This document shows, piece after piece, positions 11,131 to 23,000 of a DNA stretch of 64,000 nt. The position numbers were made by a program, and so were the translations under genes. The stretch covers positions 52,124,561 through 52,188,560 of the forward strand of contig NC_080540.1 in the NCBI RefSeq assembly GCF_028640845.1. Reading direction: 5' to 3'. The notes under the pieces were generated by a model. It was given only the letters and a program-made list of their open reading frames with translations. It ran no database searches and had not been told where the DNA came from. The stretch's first letter is position 1. The number at the start of each line of letters is the position of its first letter. The stretch comes from Ahaetulla prasina. Taxonomy: Eukaryota; Chordata; Lepidosauria; Squamata; Colubridae.

Positions 11131-11362
11131 TTAAGATATATGATGTTCCAAGTAGTGCAGTTTTTTGCAGTTTTGCTGGTGTTATTGCAGGAACCTGCAA
11201 GATGTATCTTATAAAATTCTTGGACATGGTACCAAGTGCCCCGATAACAATGGGTATCACTGTTACATGTTTCATTCATAGCCGTGTAGTTTTGATGGCC
11301 AAGTCGTGATATTTCATGATTTTTTCCAGTTCTTTTTCTTCAACTTTGGCATCTCCTGGTAC
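11131..11362 (-). mobile_element. R4/Dong-type LINE, continuation after L2 insertion
   Basis: Continues the copy at 8331-8470. On the plus strand GATGTTCCAAGTAGTGCAG…ACAATGGGTATCACTGTTAC matches 648-870 closely. It encodes the antisense of the end of the endonuclease domain (KYHDLAIKT-like). The open frame is broken. Confidence 0.8.
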
Positions 11363-11435
11363 TTATTATTTTATTTACACAAAATGACAGTATACACAGC
11401 AGACGAGATAATTATGCTGGATTTCGTATCATAGA

Positions 11436-11436
<1 letters not shown>
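11363..11436 (-). mobile_element. R4-type LINE 3' UTR fragment
   Basis: On the minus strand it reads GATACGAAATCCAGCATAAT…ACTGTCATTTTG, matching the 3' UTR of the plus-strand R4 end at 8280-8325. Its tail lies at about 11363, against the previous fragment. Confidence 0.6.
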
Positions 11437-11533
<97 letters not shown>

Positions 11534-11548
11534 GTTATTGTTATTATT
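11437..11548. repeat. (ATT)n(GTT)n microsatellite
   Basis: About 65 bp of TTA repeats change to about 35 bp of GTT repeats, then mixed ATT/GTT. The array touches the R4 3' UTR, so it may have grown from the LINE tail region. Confidence 0.9.
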
Positions 11549-12423
11549 TAAATGTTTATTATTATTATTTATTAAATATTTGCTATTGTTATTTATCAAA
11601 TATTTGTTGTTGTTGTTTGTGTTATAGCACAATATTATCCTTCTAGTTCTAGGAACATTCACAGAAGTTCATGAATGTAATAAGAAAGGCTGTTCCCCCT
11701 CACAAACACATACCATATTATTTCTTTGTAACTGATCTTCCGAAGGTTATTTTAGAACAATATGAGATGTGCCTGGGATTTACAGGAAAAAGAGGAAATG
11801 AATGAATACTGCTTTTCTGCTTTTGTTCATAGTAACCTCGGAAAAATAAAAGAGACGTCACAGATGCAAGGACACAATTTGATATTTACTGTTGTATTTA
11901 CCAGAGAAGTTGATCCTGCATTGAAAGGAAGCTTAGGCTGAGGACAAAAACAACATCTCATTATTAGTAGATTTTCAGTGATTTGAAGATGATTCTTCAA
12001 TTTCTTCAGAGCAGATTATTGGTATAGGAAGAGAACTAGTCTTCACTAAATTATACAAAGTACCTGTTTTTAAGAAATTGGGCATGAAATGGACACTGCA
12101 TGCCACGAACAGATAGGAAGCAGACTGACACACTTTCTACTTGATAAAATTAGCACAATATATAGTAACTGTAAGGACAGCAGCATAAACTAACACAAAA
12201 TTAAAATATTTTAAGGGGCTTCCAATTTTCAGAAAATTTCAATGTGAGCCAAATGCTTTTGTTTAATTTCAGCTCTGCAGTCTAGATTTTCGTTGTTCTC
12301 TACAGCAAAATCATGCTTCTTCTACTATTATGTGTAATTATTTGTTTGATTCCTGACTCTTAAACATGCTATATATGCCTTGCCTTATACCTCCAGATAA
12401 TTTAATTTAATAATAATTTAATA
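11549..12423. other. no recognised gene
   Basis: Unique-looking AT-rich DNA. A short (TTTAATAATAA)n run at 12397-12437 precedes the next LINE. I see no exon or known repeat in it. Confidence 0.4.
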
Positions 12424-12439
12424 ATAATTTAATAATGAT

Positions 12440-15400
12440 CTAAATCTCTTCCAAACTCATCTATCACCACAAAATATACAACTTACAACTCAACCTAGAC
12501 ATCAAATTAATACAACACAACCCAATCAACAAACAACTACTAATCAACTAATCAGAGATGCAATGGAGAGAGGACAAAAAATAAATAATGCAATATTATT
12601 TGGACTTGAAAACACAAATGAACCAGATATCAATAAGATTCACAACATCATTGGAAATTATAATTCATCAACCATCTCCCCAAATGAAATAATTGCTGTC
12701 TCCAGAGATGGACCAGAATATAAAAACAGCGATGGGACAACAGCACCAAGATTTTGTAGAGTTATATGCACTAATGAGGACAGCAAACGCAAATTCATAA
12801 AGACTATAAACTCAATTGCTAAATCCAACCCTACCTACAGTAAACTTAGATCACGTCCTGACCTATCCTTTCTACAAAGGATACGCTCGTGAACTTCGCA
12901 CAGAACTTAAAGAAGACAAGACAATGGTGAATCCAACCTATACATCGACTACCATGCTGATTGCATAAAAATAAAACCTGCAATCAAAAATCACCTCAAA
13001 CCCCCATCACCCATAACAATCAACCAGCCATCCCAGTATTCAATCAAGTACCCATCCCCCTACCTCCCATTCAACCAACCATCTTACCAACTATCCAACC
13101 AACAGCCATCCAATCAACAATCCAACCAGCCATCCAACCAACCATCCAACCAACCATCCAAACAGCCATCCAAGCAGCCATCCAAGCAGCCATCCAAACA
13201 GCCATCCAACCAGCCATCCAAACAGCCACCCAACAATCCACCCAACCAGCCAGCCATCCAAACAACCATCCATCCAAACACCCAAACTACCATCCAACCA
13301 TCTATACAACCATCTATTGTCCACAACCCCAACCTACTAACACCCAAAACTAGGTATGCACGCCTTACCTCTTCAACACCAATCATATCAGATCTCAAAT
13401 GCAAATTGATAAATGCAAGAAGCATAGTCAACAAATTACCTGAATTTATCCTCTTATTAAACAGTGGCACATTTGATATCATTTTGTTTGAAACATGGCT
13501 GAATTCATCCCTTCCTGACTCCATTATCTCAAACAAAGAATATCAAGTCTATCGATCAGATCGGAAAACCGAAGAGGTGGTGGAGTGGCTATCTTTACAA
13601 AAGACACTGAATCTAAAAATATCCAAGTAGCACATAAACTCTCTCTTCCTGAAACCATAGTATGCGACCTATCCCTTGACACTACTCTTGATTCTTACTA
13701 TGCTACAGAGCCCCCGACTATGACATTACCCACGCAAATATGCTAACCTCAATGCTAACATGGACTACCTCTTGCCCATACCCTCTTATCTTCCTTGGTG
13801 ACTTAAATCTACCTCTCATTAACTGGACAACCAATGAATGTTCAACTGACCCAATCCATACTACACTATACAACGCTGTTACAAACCTAGGTCTTGAACA
13901 ACTTGTAACTAACAATACAAGACTCAACAACTGCCTTGACCTCATCTTCTGCAACAATCCAAACTCAATTTACGGTATACAAATTAAAGAACCTTTTTCA
14001 AACAGTGACCACTGCATGATTGATTTTCGTCTCAATATCGTCCATACTTAATTCGTCATAACACCAGAACTCCCAACTACAACTTCAAGAAAGCCAATTA
14101 CGACCTTATAAACAACGATCTTTCACTTCTGAACTGGCAAAATCTGTTTGCAACCTGCATAACCGCTGATGACCTCTATAGAATCTTCCTACTTGAAATC
14201 AATAGAGTCATTAAATTATATGTACCACGAATGACTACCATGTCCAAGAAAAACAAACTACCCATATCAATAAAAAAGCTCCAATCAAAAAAATCCTCTG
14301 GAAAAGAAACAAAAAGGCTATGTTACAAACTTCAGAAACCGTTACAGAAACATATGCAACCAAATAAAACTGAATGCACAAATTACCACACCAAGCAAGA
14401 AGAAAACCTTTACGCACAAATTCCAATCGTGCCTTTTATAATTTTGTCAACAGTAAACTTAAAGATTCAAGATCCATCCCACCACTAAAAGATTCTAACA
14501 ACAAAGAATGCAATGACGAAACAGTCAAAGCAAACCTCTTCAACATTTTCTTTGGCTCAGTTTTGTTAACTCCGATAACACATATCCAACATTCCACAAA
14601 CGAACCAGCAATGACTATGATGATTTAACTCATATAGATTTCACAGAAGACAACGTTGGTAAAGCTCTTCACAACTTAAAACCATCGCTTTCTATTGGAC
14701 CTGATGGTCTATGTGCATATTTCTTAAAAAAACTTTCCATTAATATAGCTGAACCCCTAAGTATTATCTTTGATAAAGCTTTCACTACCAGTTCTCTTCC
14801 CAAACTTTGGTCACTAGCCACAGTCATCCCCATCTTCAAAAAGGAGACCCCAGCTTAGTCGAAAACTACAGACCGATCTCCCTTTGCTCGTCACCTGCAA
14901 AGTCATGGAATCTATCATCAATCAATCCATTACCTCACACTTAGAAACTAACAACCTACTCTCCAACAAACAATTTGGTTTCAGGAAAAGTTATCATGTA
15001 ACTTACAACTTCTCCACTGCAAAAACATATGGACTTCAAATCTAGATCAAGGCAAATCAATAGATGCAATCTACATAGACTTCTGCAAAGCTTTTGACTC
15101 AGTAGTACACGATAAACTTCTCCTTAAACTAACATCCTATGGCATCTCAGGACCCCTCCACAAATGGATATCTGCTTTTCTGTCTAACAGACAACAAGTG
15201 GTCAAAATTGGCAATGCTTTATCAAATCCTGTTCCTGTCAAGAGTGGCGTTCCTCAAGGCAGCGTCCTTGGACCAACACTCTTTATTCTATACATTAATG
15301 ATCTTTGTGACCATATCTCAAGTAATTGTGTTCTCTTTGCTGACGATGTCAAACTATTTAACACCACAGACAACACTTCTATCATTCAAAACGACCTTGA

Positions 15401-16292
15401 CCATCTAACCGCTTGGTCTAAAAATTGGCAGCTCCAAATTTCAACCAGCAAATGCTCAGTCTTACATATAGGAAAAAAGAACTCTAAAACTAAGTACATA
15501 CTAGATGGACATTACCTTACAGACGACCCCATCCCGTTAAAGACCTTGGAGTTTTCATGTCAAATGATCTAAGTGCCAAAGCCCACTGCAACTACATAGC
15601 AAAAAGCTCTAAGAGTTGTAAACCTAATTTTGTAGCTTCTTTTCCAAAACACCACACTACTAACCAGAGCATATAAAACATTTGCTAGACCAATTCTAGA
15701 ATACAGCTCACCTGTTTGGAACCCTCACCACATCTCTGACATCAATACAATTGAACGTGTCCAGAAATATTTTACAAGAAGAGTTCTCCATTCCTCTGAA
15801 AACAACAAAATACCTTATCCCACCAGACTTGAAATCCTAGGCTTAGAAAACTTGGAACTCCGTCGCCTTCGACAAGACCTAAGTTTAACTCACAGAATCA
15901 TCTATTGTAATGTCCTTCCTGTCAAAGACTACTTCAGCTTTAATTGCAATAATACAAGGGCAACCAATAGATTTAAACTTAATGTAAACCGCTTTAATCT
16001 AGATTGCAGAAAATATGACTTCTGCAACAGAATCATCAGTGCTTGGAATACTTTACCTGACTCTGTGGTCTCTTCCCATAATCCTAACAGCTTTAACCAA
16101 AAACTTTCTACTATTGACCTCACCCCATTCCTAAGAGGACCATAAGGGGCGTGCATAAGCGCACAAACGTGCCTACCGTTCCTGTCCTATTGTTTTTCTT
16201 TTCTTCTTCCTATATATGTTTATATGTGTATATACTATATAATCTTTTTGTATGATGTTGTGACAAAATAAATAAATAAATAAATAAATAAA
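12440..16292 (+). mobile_element. CR1-superclade LINE, near full length, decayed
   Basis: ORF1 is partly open at 12563-12892 and has a conserved-looking FCRVICTNEDSKRKFIKTIN followed by RPDLSFLQRIRS, typical of jockey/CR1-type ORF1 proteins. A 12-bp coding minisatellite follows (13096-13290). The endonuclease starts near 13400 (INARSIVNKLPEF, then FETWLNSSLPDS). It has GDLNLPLINW at about 13800 and SNSDHCMIDF at about 14005. The reverse transcriptase runs from about 14640 (SIGPDGL) through YIDFCKAFDSVVHDKL (about 15076), SGVPQGSVLGPTLF (about 15243) and FADDVKLFN (about 15337). The C-terminal part is open at 15852-16145. The tail is (AAATA)n. Frameshifts, for example near 13565, 14050 and 15545, show it is inactive. 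I cannot fix the subfamily. Confidence 0.8.
13096..13290 (+). repeat. 12-bp coding minisatellite in the LINE ORF1 region
   Basis: Units of CCATCCAA(C/A/G)CA(G/A) are repeated about 13 times with small changes. Because the unit is 12 bp, all frames keep periodic peptides. In the frame that continues into the endonuclease it gives PSNQ/PSKQ repeats; in another frame AIQP/TIQA repeats. The antisense frames (GWLFGWLV…) are artefacts. Confidence 0.85.
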
Positions 16293-18035
16293 TTTCTTTC
16301 TCCAACACTATGCGTAAATGGTTTATCAGTGTTCTCAGTAAATGTTAGATTTCAGTAGCACAGTGTGGGAAAAAATGTTTTGATAAATGAAAGGGTTTTT
16401 GGAGAGAGTGGGGTGCCAAACCAAGATCAAAAAGTGAACAGGAAGCAGCCTTGTTTTAGGAAAATATGTCCCTCTGTTCTTAGCTGTTAATACCATCTAA
16501 ATAATAGCAACAAAGGAACAGTGACTAGATTTGACCCTGTGGTGTTTTCCTGGGTCTGTGCTTTGAAATGTTACTTGTATAACCATCACAAAAAGAAAAA
16601 TTATGATATAGGATATCCTGTAGTATTAATGGGGAATTTTTTTGCTGAAATGACTTGGATATGTTTAAATAAGTACCTAAACAATAACACTACAAGGACT
16701 GTTTGCAGTGGGATAAGGGGTGTGTGTATGTCTCTCTGTGTGTATACATACATACACACACACATTATGGTCATATATTGCAGAGTCTTAGCAATATTCC
16801 TGCTGAGCTATGAAAAAAAAATCTTTATTATCAAAATAATTTATGGTGGCTTCATTAATTCAGCTTACATAATATTATTTGAACTTGAGTCAAATTATTG
16901 ACTCAGTACTATCCATCTACATTTGGCAATGGATAGACATCTCTTTTATGAGATGTCTATCCATGAAGAAAATATGAGTACCGTGTAAAATTACAGCTGC
17001 AAGACTTTTCTTAGGGCCCGATCGAAACATCTAAGCCAAACTGAATACCAAAAAGAGGCCTTTGGAGAATATGAGAGAATCAGAATGGCCACTAGCTTAT
17101 TAAGATCAAGACAGACTGGGATATAGAAATATGGGGGGTTTGGGGGGAAGGGGAGGTGTTTTTCTTATAATTTTTGTTGCCTTTAAATCAAGTACTTACT
17201 AATAGCAACTGGCTGACTAAGTTCTTGCAGTGCTCTTGGCAAGACATCAGAAGTGGTTTGTCCTTGCCTTCTTCCTAGAATAAGAGTGATTGGTCCCTTA
17301 AAGACAAAAGGAAAAAGGAAAAAGAAACAAAAAGAAAAAAGAAAAGAAAAGAAATCTAACAATCCTGGATGTTGGGAGCAGGAGTTTATGAGAGAAACAA
17401 AGTGTCAGTGCTCAGCTCAAAAGCAGGTGGTAGGGAGAAGCGTCATGAGCAGTGTTAAGGATAAATACAGAACAAAAGACCATCATACCCCTTGTATTAA
17501 TTTGGGTCTGTCAGTTGGGACCATTTGACCTGGAGAATCAATAAAGCAAAACGAAGTGGGTACAACAAAGTTTATTCTTGATTGTGTAAAAGAAGATAGA
17601 GAAAGAAGGAACATACATTGTATATAGTACAGAATTCAAAAGTAACCGATCAAAAGTGAATAAATTTCTTATGCTGATTTCAGATTCCTAGCAAATTTTT
17701 GACTAACTGTGATACATTTCTAACATCTTTTTAATCATGTCTTTAGTCTCCTTATTACAGTCTGTCTGATATATCCTTTCTCATAATTTTGTTGCTTCTC
17801 AACTCACTTGGATCATAAACAAAGCCTTATTTTTGACTGAATGCATAGTTGCAACACACAAATAATCATCTTGTTCCTTTCATTGTACTTATTTCATACA
17901 GCAATATATACAACTATAAATAGCCTGGATTAAGATTCATTTAATAGAAATAGGAAAAATAAGAGGAACATTCAGATGTATAAGTAATTTTAAAAAGAAA
18001 AGAGATTGAGATTAAATCCAATCTGTTCAAAAAAA
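16293..18035. other. no recognised gene
   Basis: AT-rich DNA. It contains a (CA)n-like patch near 16740-16765, a perfect hairpin at 16930-16963 and an A-rich AAAAGAAA patch at 17300-17355. The 126-codon frame at 16521-16901 has no recognisable domain and biased composition, so I do not call it a gene. Confidence 0.4.
16930..16963. repeat. perfect 14-bp inverted repeat (hairpin)
   Basis: TGGATAGACATCTC, a 6-base spacer TTTTAT, then GAGATGTCTATCCA. All 14 pairs match. It is not followed by a clear T-run on either strand and is not linked to a recognised element. Confidence 0.85.
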
Positions 18036-18065
18036 GTGTGTGTGTGTGTGTGTGTGTATATATGT
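18036..18065. repeat. (TG)n microsatellite
   Basis: A short TG run next to the 3' boundary of the Penelope-like element. A similar TG-rich stretch adjoins the other copy at 54383-54412. Confidence 0.85.
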
Positions 18066-19297
18066 CTTTGGTTATTTGGGTTTTCTCCCACGTAAAATTG
18101 GAAGTGTCTTGGCGACGTTTCGACAAAGTCTCATTCATCATCTTCAGGCTTCAGCTTCGTGCTTCTGGGAGCAATGTGTGATTGCAGCTGTTTCTTCCTT
18201 TTTAACTGCTAGTGGGGGTTTGAACTGATTGGGTGGGAGCTTGGCTGTGCTCTGATTGGATGGTTTTTTTTTGTCCTCTGATTGGCTGGGGGTGTGTCCT
18301 GTTTGGGTGGGGGCTTGGTTGTGCTCAGATTAGTCTGAGTTGCAGGGGGATTTGAGCTGGTGAGCTGCATTGCTGTTGTTTGGCTTCGTGGTCGTGGTGG
18401 TGCTACATCTTCATAGTGGGTGTCAGTCTGCTGCATGTATGGATTGAAGGGGTTTGAAATGGCTAATGTTGCAGCTGCGGTCTGGCTTCTGGTCCTTGGT
18501 CGTGCTTCATGATCAATGTGGGTTTGGGTCTGCTTTCTGGGTGGATGTGTGGTGGTGACATCCTGTGTGTACCTCGTGAGTGTGGGTCTGGTGTCATTCC
18601 TCATGTTAGGGACTCGTTTATCAATAAGGGCGGGTTTCCAAATGGCTGGTAAGCGGGAGGTATCATCTCATTTGTTCATGCTGTGTGGGCGTTTTTCTAT
18701 CTCGATGGCTTCTCTGATTATTCTGTTGTTAAAGTGTTCAGTTTTGGCGATAGTTCTGGTCTTTTTAAAGTCAATATTGTGTCCTGTGGCTTTAAGGTGT
18801 TGGACCAGGGAAGAAGTTGGTTCCTCTTTTTTGACTGAGTTCTTGTGTTCTTCAATGCGTGCACTTATTCTTCTGTTGGTTTGTGGTGGCACCAATGTAT
18901 GTGGTGGGGCAGGCGGTGCATGGGATTTCATATACTCCTTGATTTTCTAACTCAATTTTGTCTTTGGGGTTTCTTAGGATGGTGGATATTTTTCGGTTTG
19001 TGCAGAATGCTGTCTTGATGTTGTGTTTGTGAAGATCTTGCTGATTCTGTCTGTGGTGCCTTTTATATATGGGAGGAGGGCTGTGCCGTTTTCTTGTTCT
19101 CTGTCTTGGATTTTAGTGGGGGGTTCTTTTTGGATTAGTTTGTTAATCTTATTTCTCTGGAATCCATTGGATGTTAGTATGTTAGTGAGAGTGTGTAGTT
19201 CGGTTTTTAGGTGTTGTTCATCAGCTAAGCATTTTGTTCTGGAGATGAGTGTCTTGGCTACGGAGTTGATCTTTGCTGGGTGGTGGTATATATATGA
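18066..19297 (-). mobile_element. Penelope-like element, 5'-truncated copy
   Basis: The minus strand matches 54413-55590 closely. It encodes the GIY-YIG endonuclease region (frame 18931-18668: RRISARIEEHKNSVKKEEPT, then SLVQHLKATGHNIDF) and the C-terminal tail. The 3' repeat contains GAAGTGTC and the stem-loop at 18111-18148. The upstream end is lost inside the reverse transcriptase at 19297, where the sequence changes from CTGGGTGGTGGT to unrelated ATATATGATAG. A small insertion near 18893 disrupts the endonuclease core relative to the other copy, so this one is dead. Confidence 0.85.
18111..18148 (-). ncRNA. hammerhead-like stem-loop in Penelope-like repeat
   Basis: On the minus strand: CCTGAAGA, a stem-loop (GATGAA pairing with TTTGTC, with wobble pairs), then GAAACGTCGCC. 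CUGANGA…stem…GAAA is the hammerhead core order, and Penelope-like elements are known to carry hammerheads. An unpaired U follows CUGAAGA in this reading, so the fit is not perfect. Confidence 0.35.
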
Positions 19298-19860
19298 TAG
19301 AACTCAACAGTAAGAGCAAGAAACAAGTCTTAAGTAAAAAATCAGGGAAGATTTATTTCTTTAATTCCATCTGGTTGCTAGGCAATAGATATGCAGAGCA
19401 GCTTAAACTAAACAACCTGTGCTATATTTTAAATTTCTAAGGATAAGTAACCACTTAATTTACACCAAAGAATAGTAACACTGTCAGCAAATGTTGCCCC
19501 TGAAAAGAAGCTGAAGAACCAATTAGTTACTAATATACAGTTATAATACTGTAAAATGACTACAAACAACAATGTGACAACGATGCATTGGGATATCTGC
19601 AAGAACTGGTGTACCACAAATGGACAGTCGTGGAAAATGAAGTAGCTAAAGTATTCTGCTACAAAATACCACAGACTTAGCAATTGTTGGTAAGAAAGAC
19701 AAAAAGTCAAATAAATGGTGAATGTGACAATACCTAGAGACAGCAGAATAGAAGAGAAAGAACTGGAGAAAATAAAACATAAATTATAAGGACCTGCAAA
19801 TAGAAGTACAATGACTGTGGCAAAAGAAAGCACATACAGTACAAATAGATATATAGGCAC
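19298..19860. other. no recognised gene
   Basis: The longest frame (143 codons, minus strand) is hydrophobic, with FSSSFSSILLSLGIV and similar, and has no recognisable domain. Its composition follows from A/T-rich plus-strand DNA. I see no repeat family. Confidence 0.35.
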
Positions 19861-20040
19861 CTTGGATGCAATCCCAGAACATTTGGAGTACTACTTGAAC
19901 ACCATCAGCATTGACAAAATCACCATTAGTCAATTGCAAAAGACAGCTTTACTTGGAACAGCTTATATTCTGTGACAACACCTTAAATGTCATTTAACAA
20001 CAACATTTCTTTATTCCAGTCCTTTAGAAAGATTCAATAA
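19861..20040 (+). mobile_element. R4-type LINE 3' end fragment
   Basis: Encodes …NTISIDKITISQLQKTALLGTA.IL, the C-terminal motif of the RLE-LINEs. A stop interrupts it at 19974. It is closely similar in layout to the copy at 22781-23000. Confidence 0.65.
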
Positions 20041-20284
20041 GTAGATAAAAATCCAATCTAATCATCTGGCTGACTGTGTATGAACCATAATTTATTAAAC
20101 TGTATGCCATCTGACTCTGAATGACTCTGGGCAACTCACAATAAATTACAATAAAATCAATAAAACATAAAGATAAAAGATGGCAAACAGATAAAGCAAA
20201 TGATCTCACTCTCTTGCTGAAGATCTGGATAAAGAATTGGATCAGGGGATCCTTTGGTATTTTAATTTTGCATACTTGTCTGTT
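20041..20284. other. no recognised gene
   Basis: Contains a decayed stretch (CTCACAATAAATTACAATAAA) that resembles a retroposon tail. No coding signal. Confidence 0.3.
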
Positions 20285-20708
20285 CGGGGTGTCAAACTCA
20301 ATTTCATTGAGGGCTGCATCATGGTTGTGTTTTACCTCAGAGGGCCAGGATGCGTGTGGCTAAGGTGGGCATGGCCAGCTCGATGTCATTCCTGTCAGGG
20401 GCACCTGTGGTGGCCCGAGAGCTCTGCCAATGAAAATGGGCTCCTGAACTCTGTTTTCGGCTGACACGGTCTCCTGTAACCCTCTGCCAGTGAAAACAGC
20501 TGGGTACATGCGGCCCTACCGAGCTCTGTTTTCACTGGCAGAGATTTGCAGGAATCCATTGCAGCTGAAAATAGAGCTTGGGAGCCGGGTTTCGTTGACA
20601 GAACCACCGCGAGCCAGTCCTTCGCTGTTTCTAGGGTGACCCTGCAGGCCAGATCTAAGTACCCCGTGGGCTGGATCCAGTCCCCAGGCCTTGCGTTTGA
20701 TACCCCTG
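20285..20708. mobile_element. hAT-type non-autonomous element, old copy
   Basis: Begins CGGGGTGTCAAACTCAA and ends TTGCGTTTGATACCCCTG, inverted copies of the ends seen in the element at 59335-59639. The interior has internal repeats (CTCTGCCA.TGAAAA, CTCTGTTTTC). No 8-bp duplication is recognisable, which fits an old insertion. Confidence 0.65.
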
Positions 20709-21761
20709 CTCTAGCTGAACAATTCTGAGATTCGAGTTAGCTTTAGGTGTTTGGCTGTTGAGCACTCTGAAGCAAGAGGTTTCTCCTTTGCTTTTGTTTC
20801 CTGTTTCAAGTGGAGTCCTACAGTATATTCATATAATGTTTAGCCAGTGGTTAATTGAAAACTAATTCAGTGGCCTTAGTTTATATGCAATGTCTGCCTA
20901 ATGTAGGTCCCCTAGGACCAGACTATAATGAATCTTACAATATTTGATTTTCAAAACATTTTTAATTAAAGCCACATACTACACAGCAAGTTACCAAACA
21001 TGAAATTAAATATGTATAATCTAAATTAATTGACCTAGTTCAAATTTAAAGGATCCTTTGTCCAAAGATTTTGTTTTCAACCATACGATTAACTAGCTCC
21101 TGGGGTTGAATATAACAAGATAATGACAGCTGGTAAATTCGAGTTTGAAGCTTAAACTCAGAGACCTGATTCCCCTTCTGCTTAGAATGCAGCTATATAT
21201 ATATACCTTTTATAATCTGCTTGAATTATCTTATTAGCTGTTTAACCCTAATAATTCTTCTACACTTGCCCAGCAGAGCAAAGTTTCCATCTGCAGCTTG
21301 TCTTAAAAAGGGATTCTATCCTGAGAGGATTTATGTAAGCAGCTCGTGGAGCTTCTATGCCCAATTTACCGGAACCAGTAAATTTCTTATATGAGCCCAG
21401 CCTGGGTTGTTCGGTTACAGCAAGGATATTACATCAATTCACTGTGTCCATGGCTGAAAAATCACCTTTGGACATGAGACAAGTGCCAATCAAAAAAGGA
21501 GCAAGTGATGAATACACCATTACTTTTCATAATTTGGTTGTTGCAGCTATTAGTAATACCAACTTCCTCACATGGTTTCTCTAATTAGAGTTCTTCAGTG
21601 TCATTTTTCCAGAATGTTGTCTGCTTCCCTTAAAAATCTTTGCTTTTCTTGTTTTTTTAGGAGACCTCATCGATGTTTCTTTGCTTCATCTTTCTTGTCC
21701 TTACTCCCAATTCAAAGTCTAGCTACTGTGATTGAAATGTGCTGCACAGCTCAGAAGAGAA
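20709..21761. other. no recognised gene
   Basis: AT-rich, unique-looking DNA. Small frames around 21357-21584 have no recognised homologue. No repeat family visible. Confidence 0.35.
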
Positions 21762-22110
21762 GAGAATAACAGAAATGGAAGGGACCTTGTAGGACTTCTA
21801 GTTCAACCCCCTGTTCTAGTAGGAGACCCTACACCATTCCAAACAAGTAGCTGTCCAGTTTCTTCTTAAAAGATTGCAGAAATGGACTTCTGAAGGCAAG
21901 CCATTCCATTGGTTAATTGTTCTCACTATTAGGAAATTTCTTCATATTTCTAGGATGGTTTTTTTCCTTGATTAGTTTCTATCCATTGCTTCTTGTTCTG
22001 CCTTCTGATGCTTTGAACTCCTCTTCTTTGCTGCAGCCATCCAAATATTGGAACACTGCTACCATATCATCCCTAATCCTTCTTTTCACTAGACTAGACA
22101 AACCCAATTC
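21762..22110 (-). mobile_element. CR1 LINE 3' end
   Basis: On the plus strand GAAGGGACCTTGTAGGACTTCT near the left end is the complement of the CR1 3' end. AGAAGCAATGGATAGAAACTAATCA on the complement matches the CR1 coding end, and the complement of 22040-22105 gives the RGDMIAVFQYLK-like region. The tail touches a short GAAGAGAA run. Confidence 0.85.
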
Positions 22111-22780
22111 AGATTCACTCCAAGTAATTCACTGGAAGCACATTTAGTAGGTTTGGGCTGCACCATGTAAAATGCAGAGATAATTCCATATCTTGAAGTC
22201 CAGTCTTGGGAGAAGAAGGATATTTATCATGCTTAGGAAACAAAAGCACTCATTGTGAACATTTATTATGGACCCTATTTTTGTCCTCTAAGCTCAGGCA
22301 AAAGCAGCAATACTGCAGCAAAAAAACCAAAAAAGTCATTTAGGCCAGACTGAATGTTAAATGGATTATAATTAATACAATAATGGGTAACATGTGACAT
22401 GATTGTGTTGCTTGTGTGCTCTGACAAAGATGAGAATTTTGCCTGAGGTTCAATCATGATGGTCTCCTTAGAGAGCCAGTCAAAGAGAGTCTCTCCCTTA
22501 CGGTGAGACATAATTTACAGAAACCCCTACAGGATTGGTCATCACCCAAGTCAACAAGGACCATACTAGATGTTAGAGTTCTAAGGGATCTGATGAGAAA
22601 TAGCCTAGGGGACTCAGAACTGTTAGCAGAGTAATAAGGGCCAGCAGTTACAGGACTATTGGGAGAGATGCTGTTTACCTATCCCAAATATATATAGATA
22701 GAAAGCAAAGAAATAATGAACTGTTATTATAAATGAAGTCATCAAGAAGTGGATACCTGAAAACCAATAGTAATAAGCAG
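22111..22780. other. no recognised gene
   Basis: Unique-looking DNA without a repeat family, exon or RNA gene that I can support. Confidence 0.35.
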
Positions 22781-23000
22781 ATTGAGTACAATCCCAAGAC
22801 ACCTGAAGCACCACTTAAACACCGTCAGTACTGACAAAATTGCCAGCAGTCAGTTGCAAAAGGCAGCTTTACCCAGAATAGCTTACATCTTGCAGTATTC
22901 CTTTAACACCACCAAACAATAACATCTGCCTGTCCTAGGTCCTTGGGAAGGTCCCAGAAGGTAGCTAAAAGTGCCAAATCCAGTCTAAACATATGGTGGA
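22781..23000 (+). mobile_element. R4-type LINE 3' end fragment
   Basis: Encodes a decayed …LNTVSTDKIASSQLQKAALPRIAYIL, followed by a 3' UTR with CCTGTCCTAGGTCCTTGGGAA and GTGCCAAATCCAGT. It aligns with 19861-20040 and 8151-8330. Confidence 0.6.

Noticed and set aside
13096..13290. CRISPR-like periodic array
   Set aside because: Units are contiguous 12-bp repeats without spacers, in a eukaryotic LINE.
13071..13536. Antisense frames rich in GWLFGWL/GWLDGCL resembling a membrane or antifreeze-like repeat protein
   Set aside because: They are the complement of the 12-bp minisatellite in the LINE.
18516..18950. 144-codon plus-strand frame with hydrophobic segments
   Set aside because: It is antisense to the Penelope-like nuclease region; the same shadow occurs at 54882-55241.
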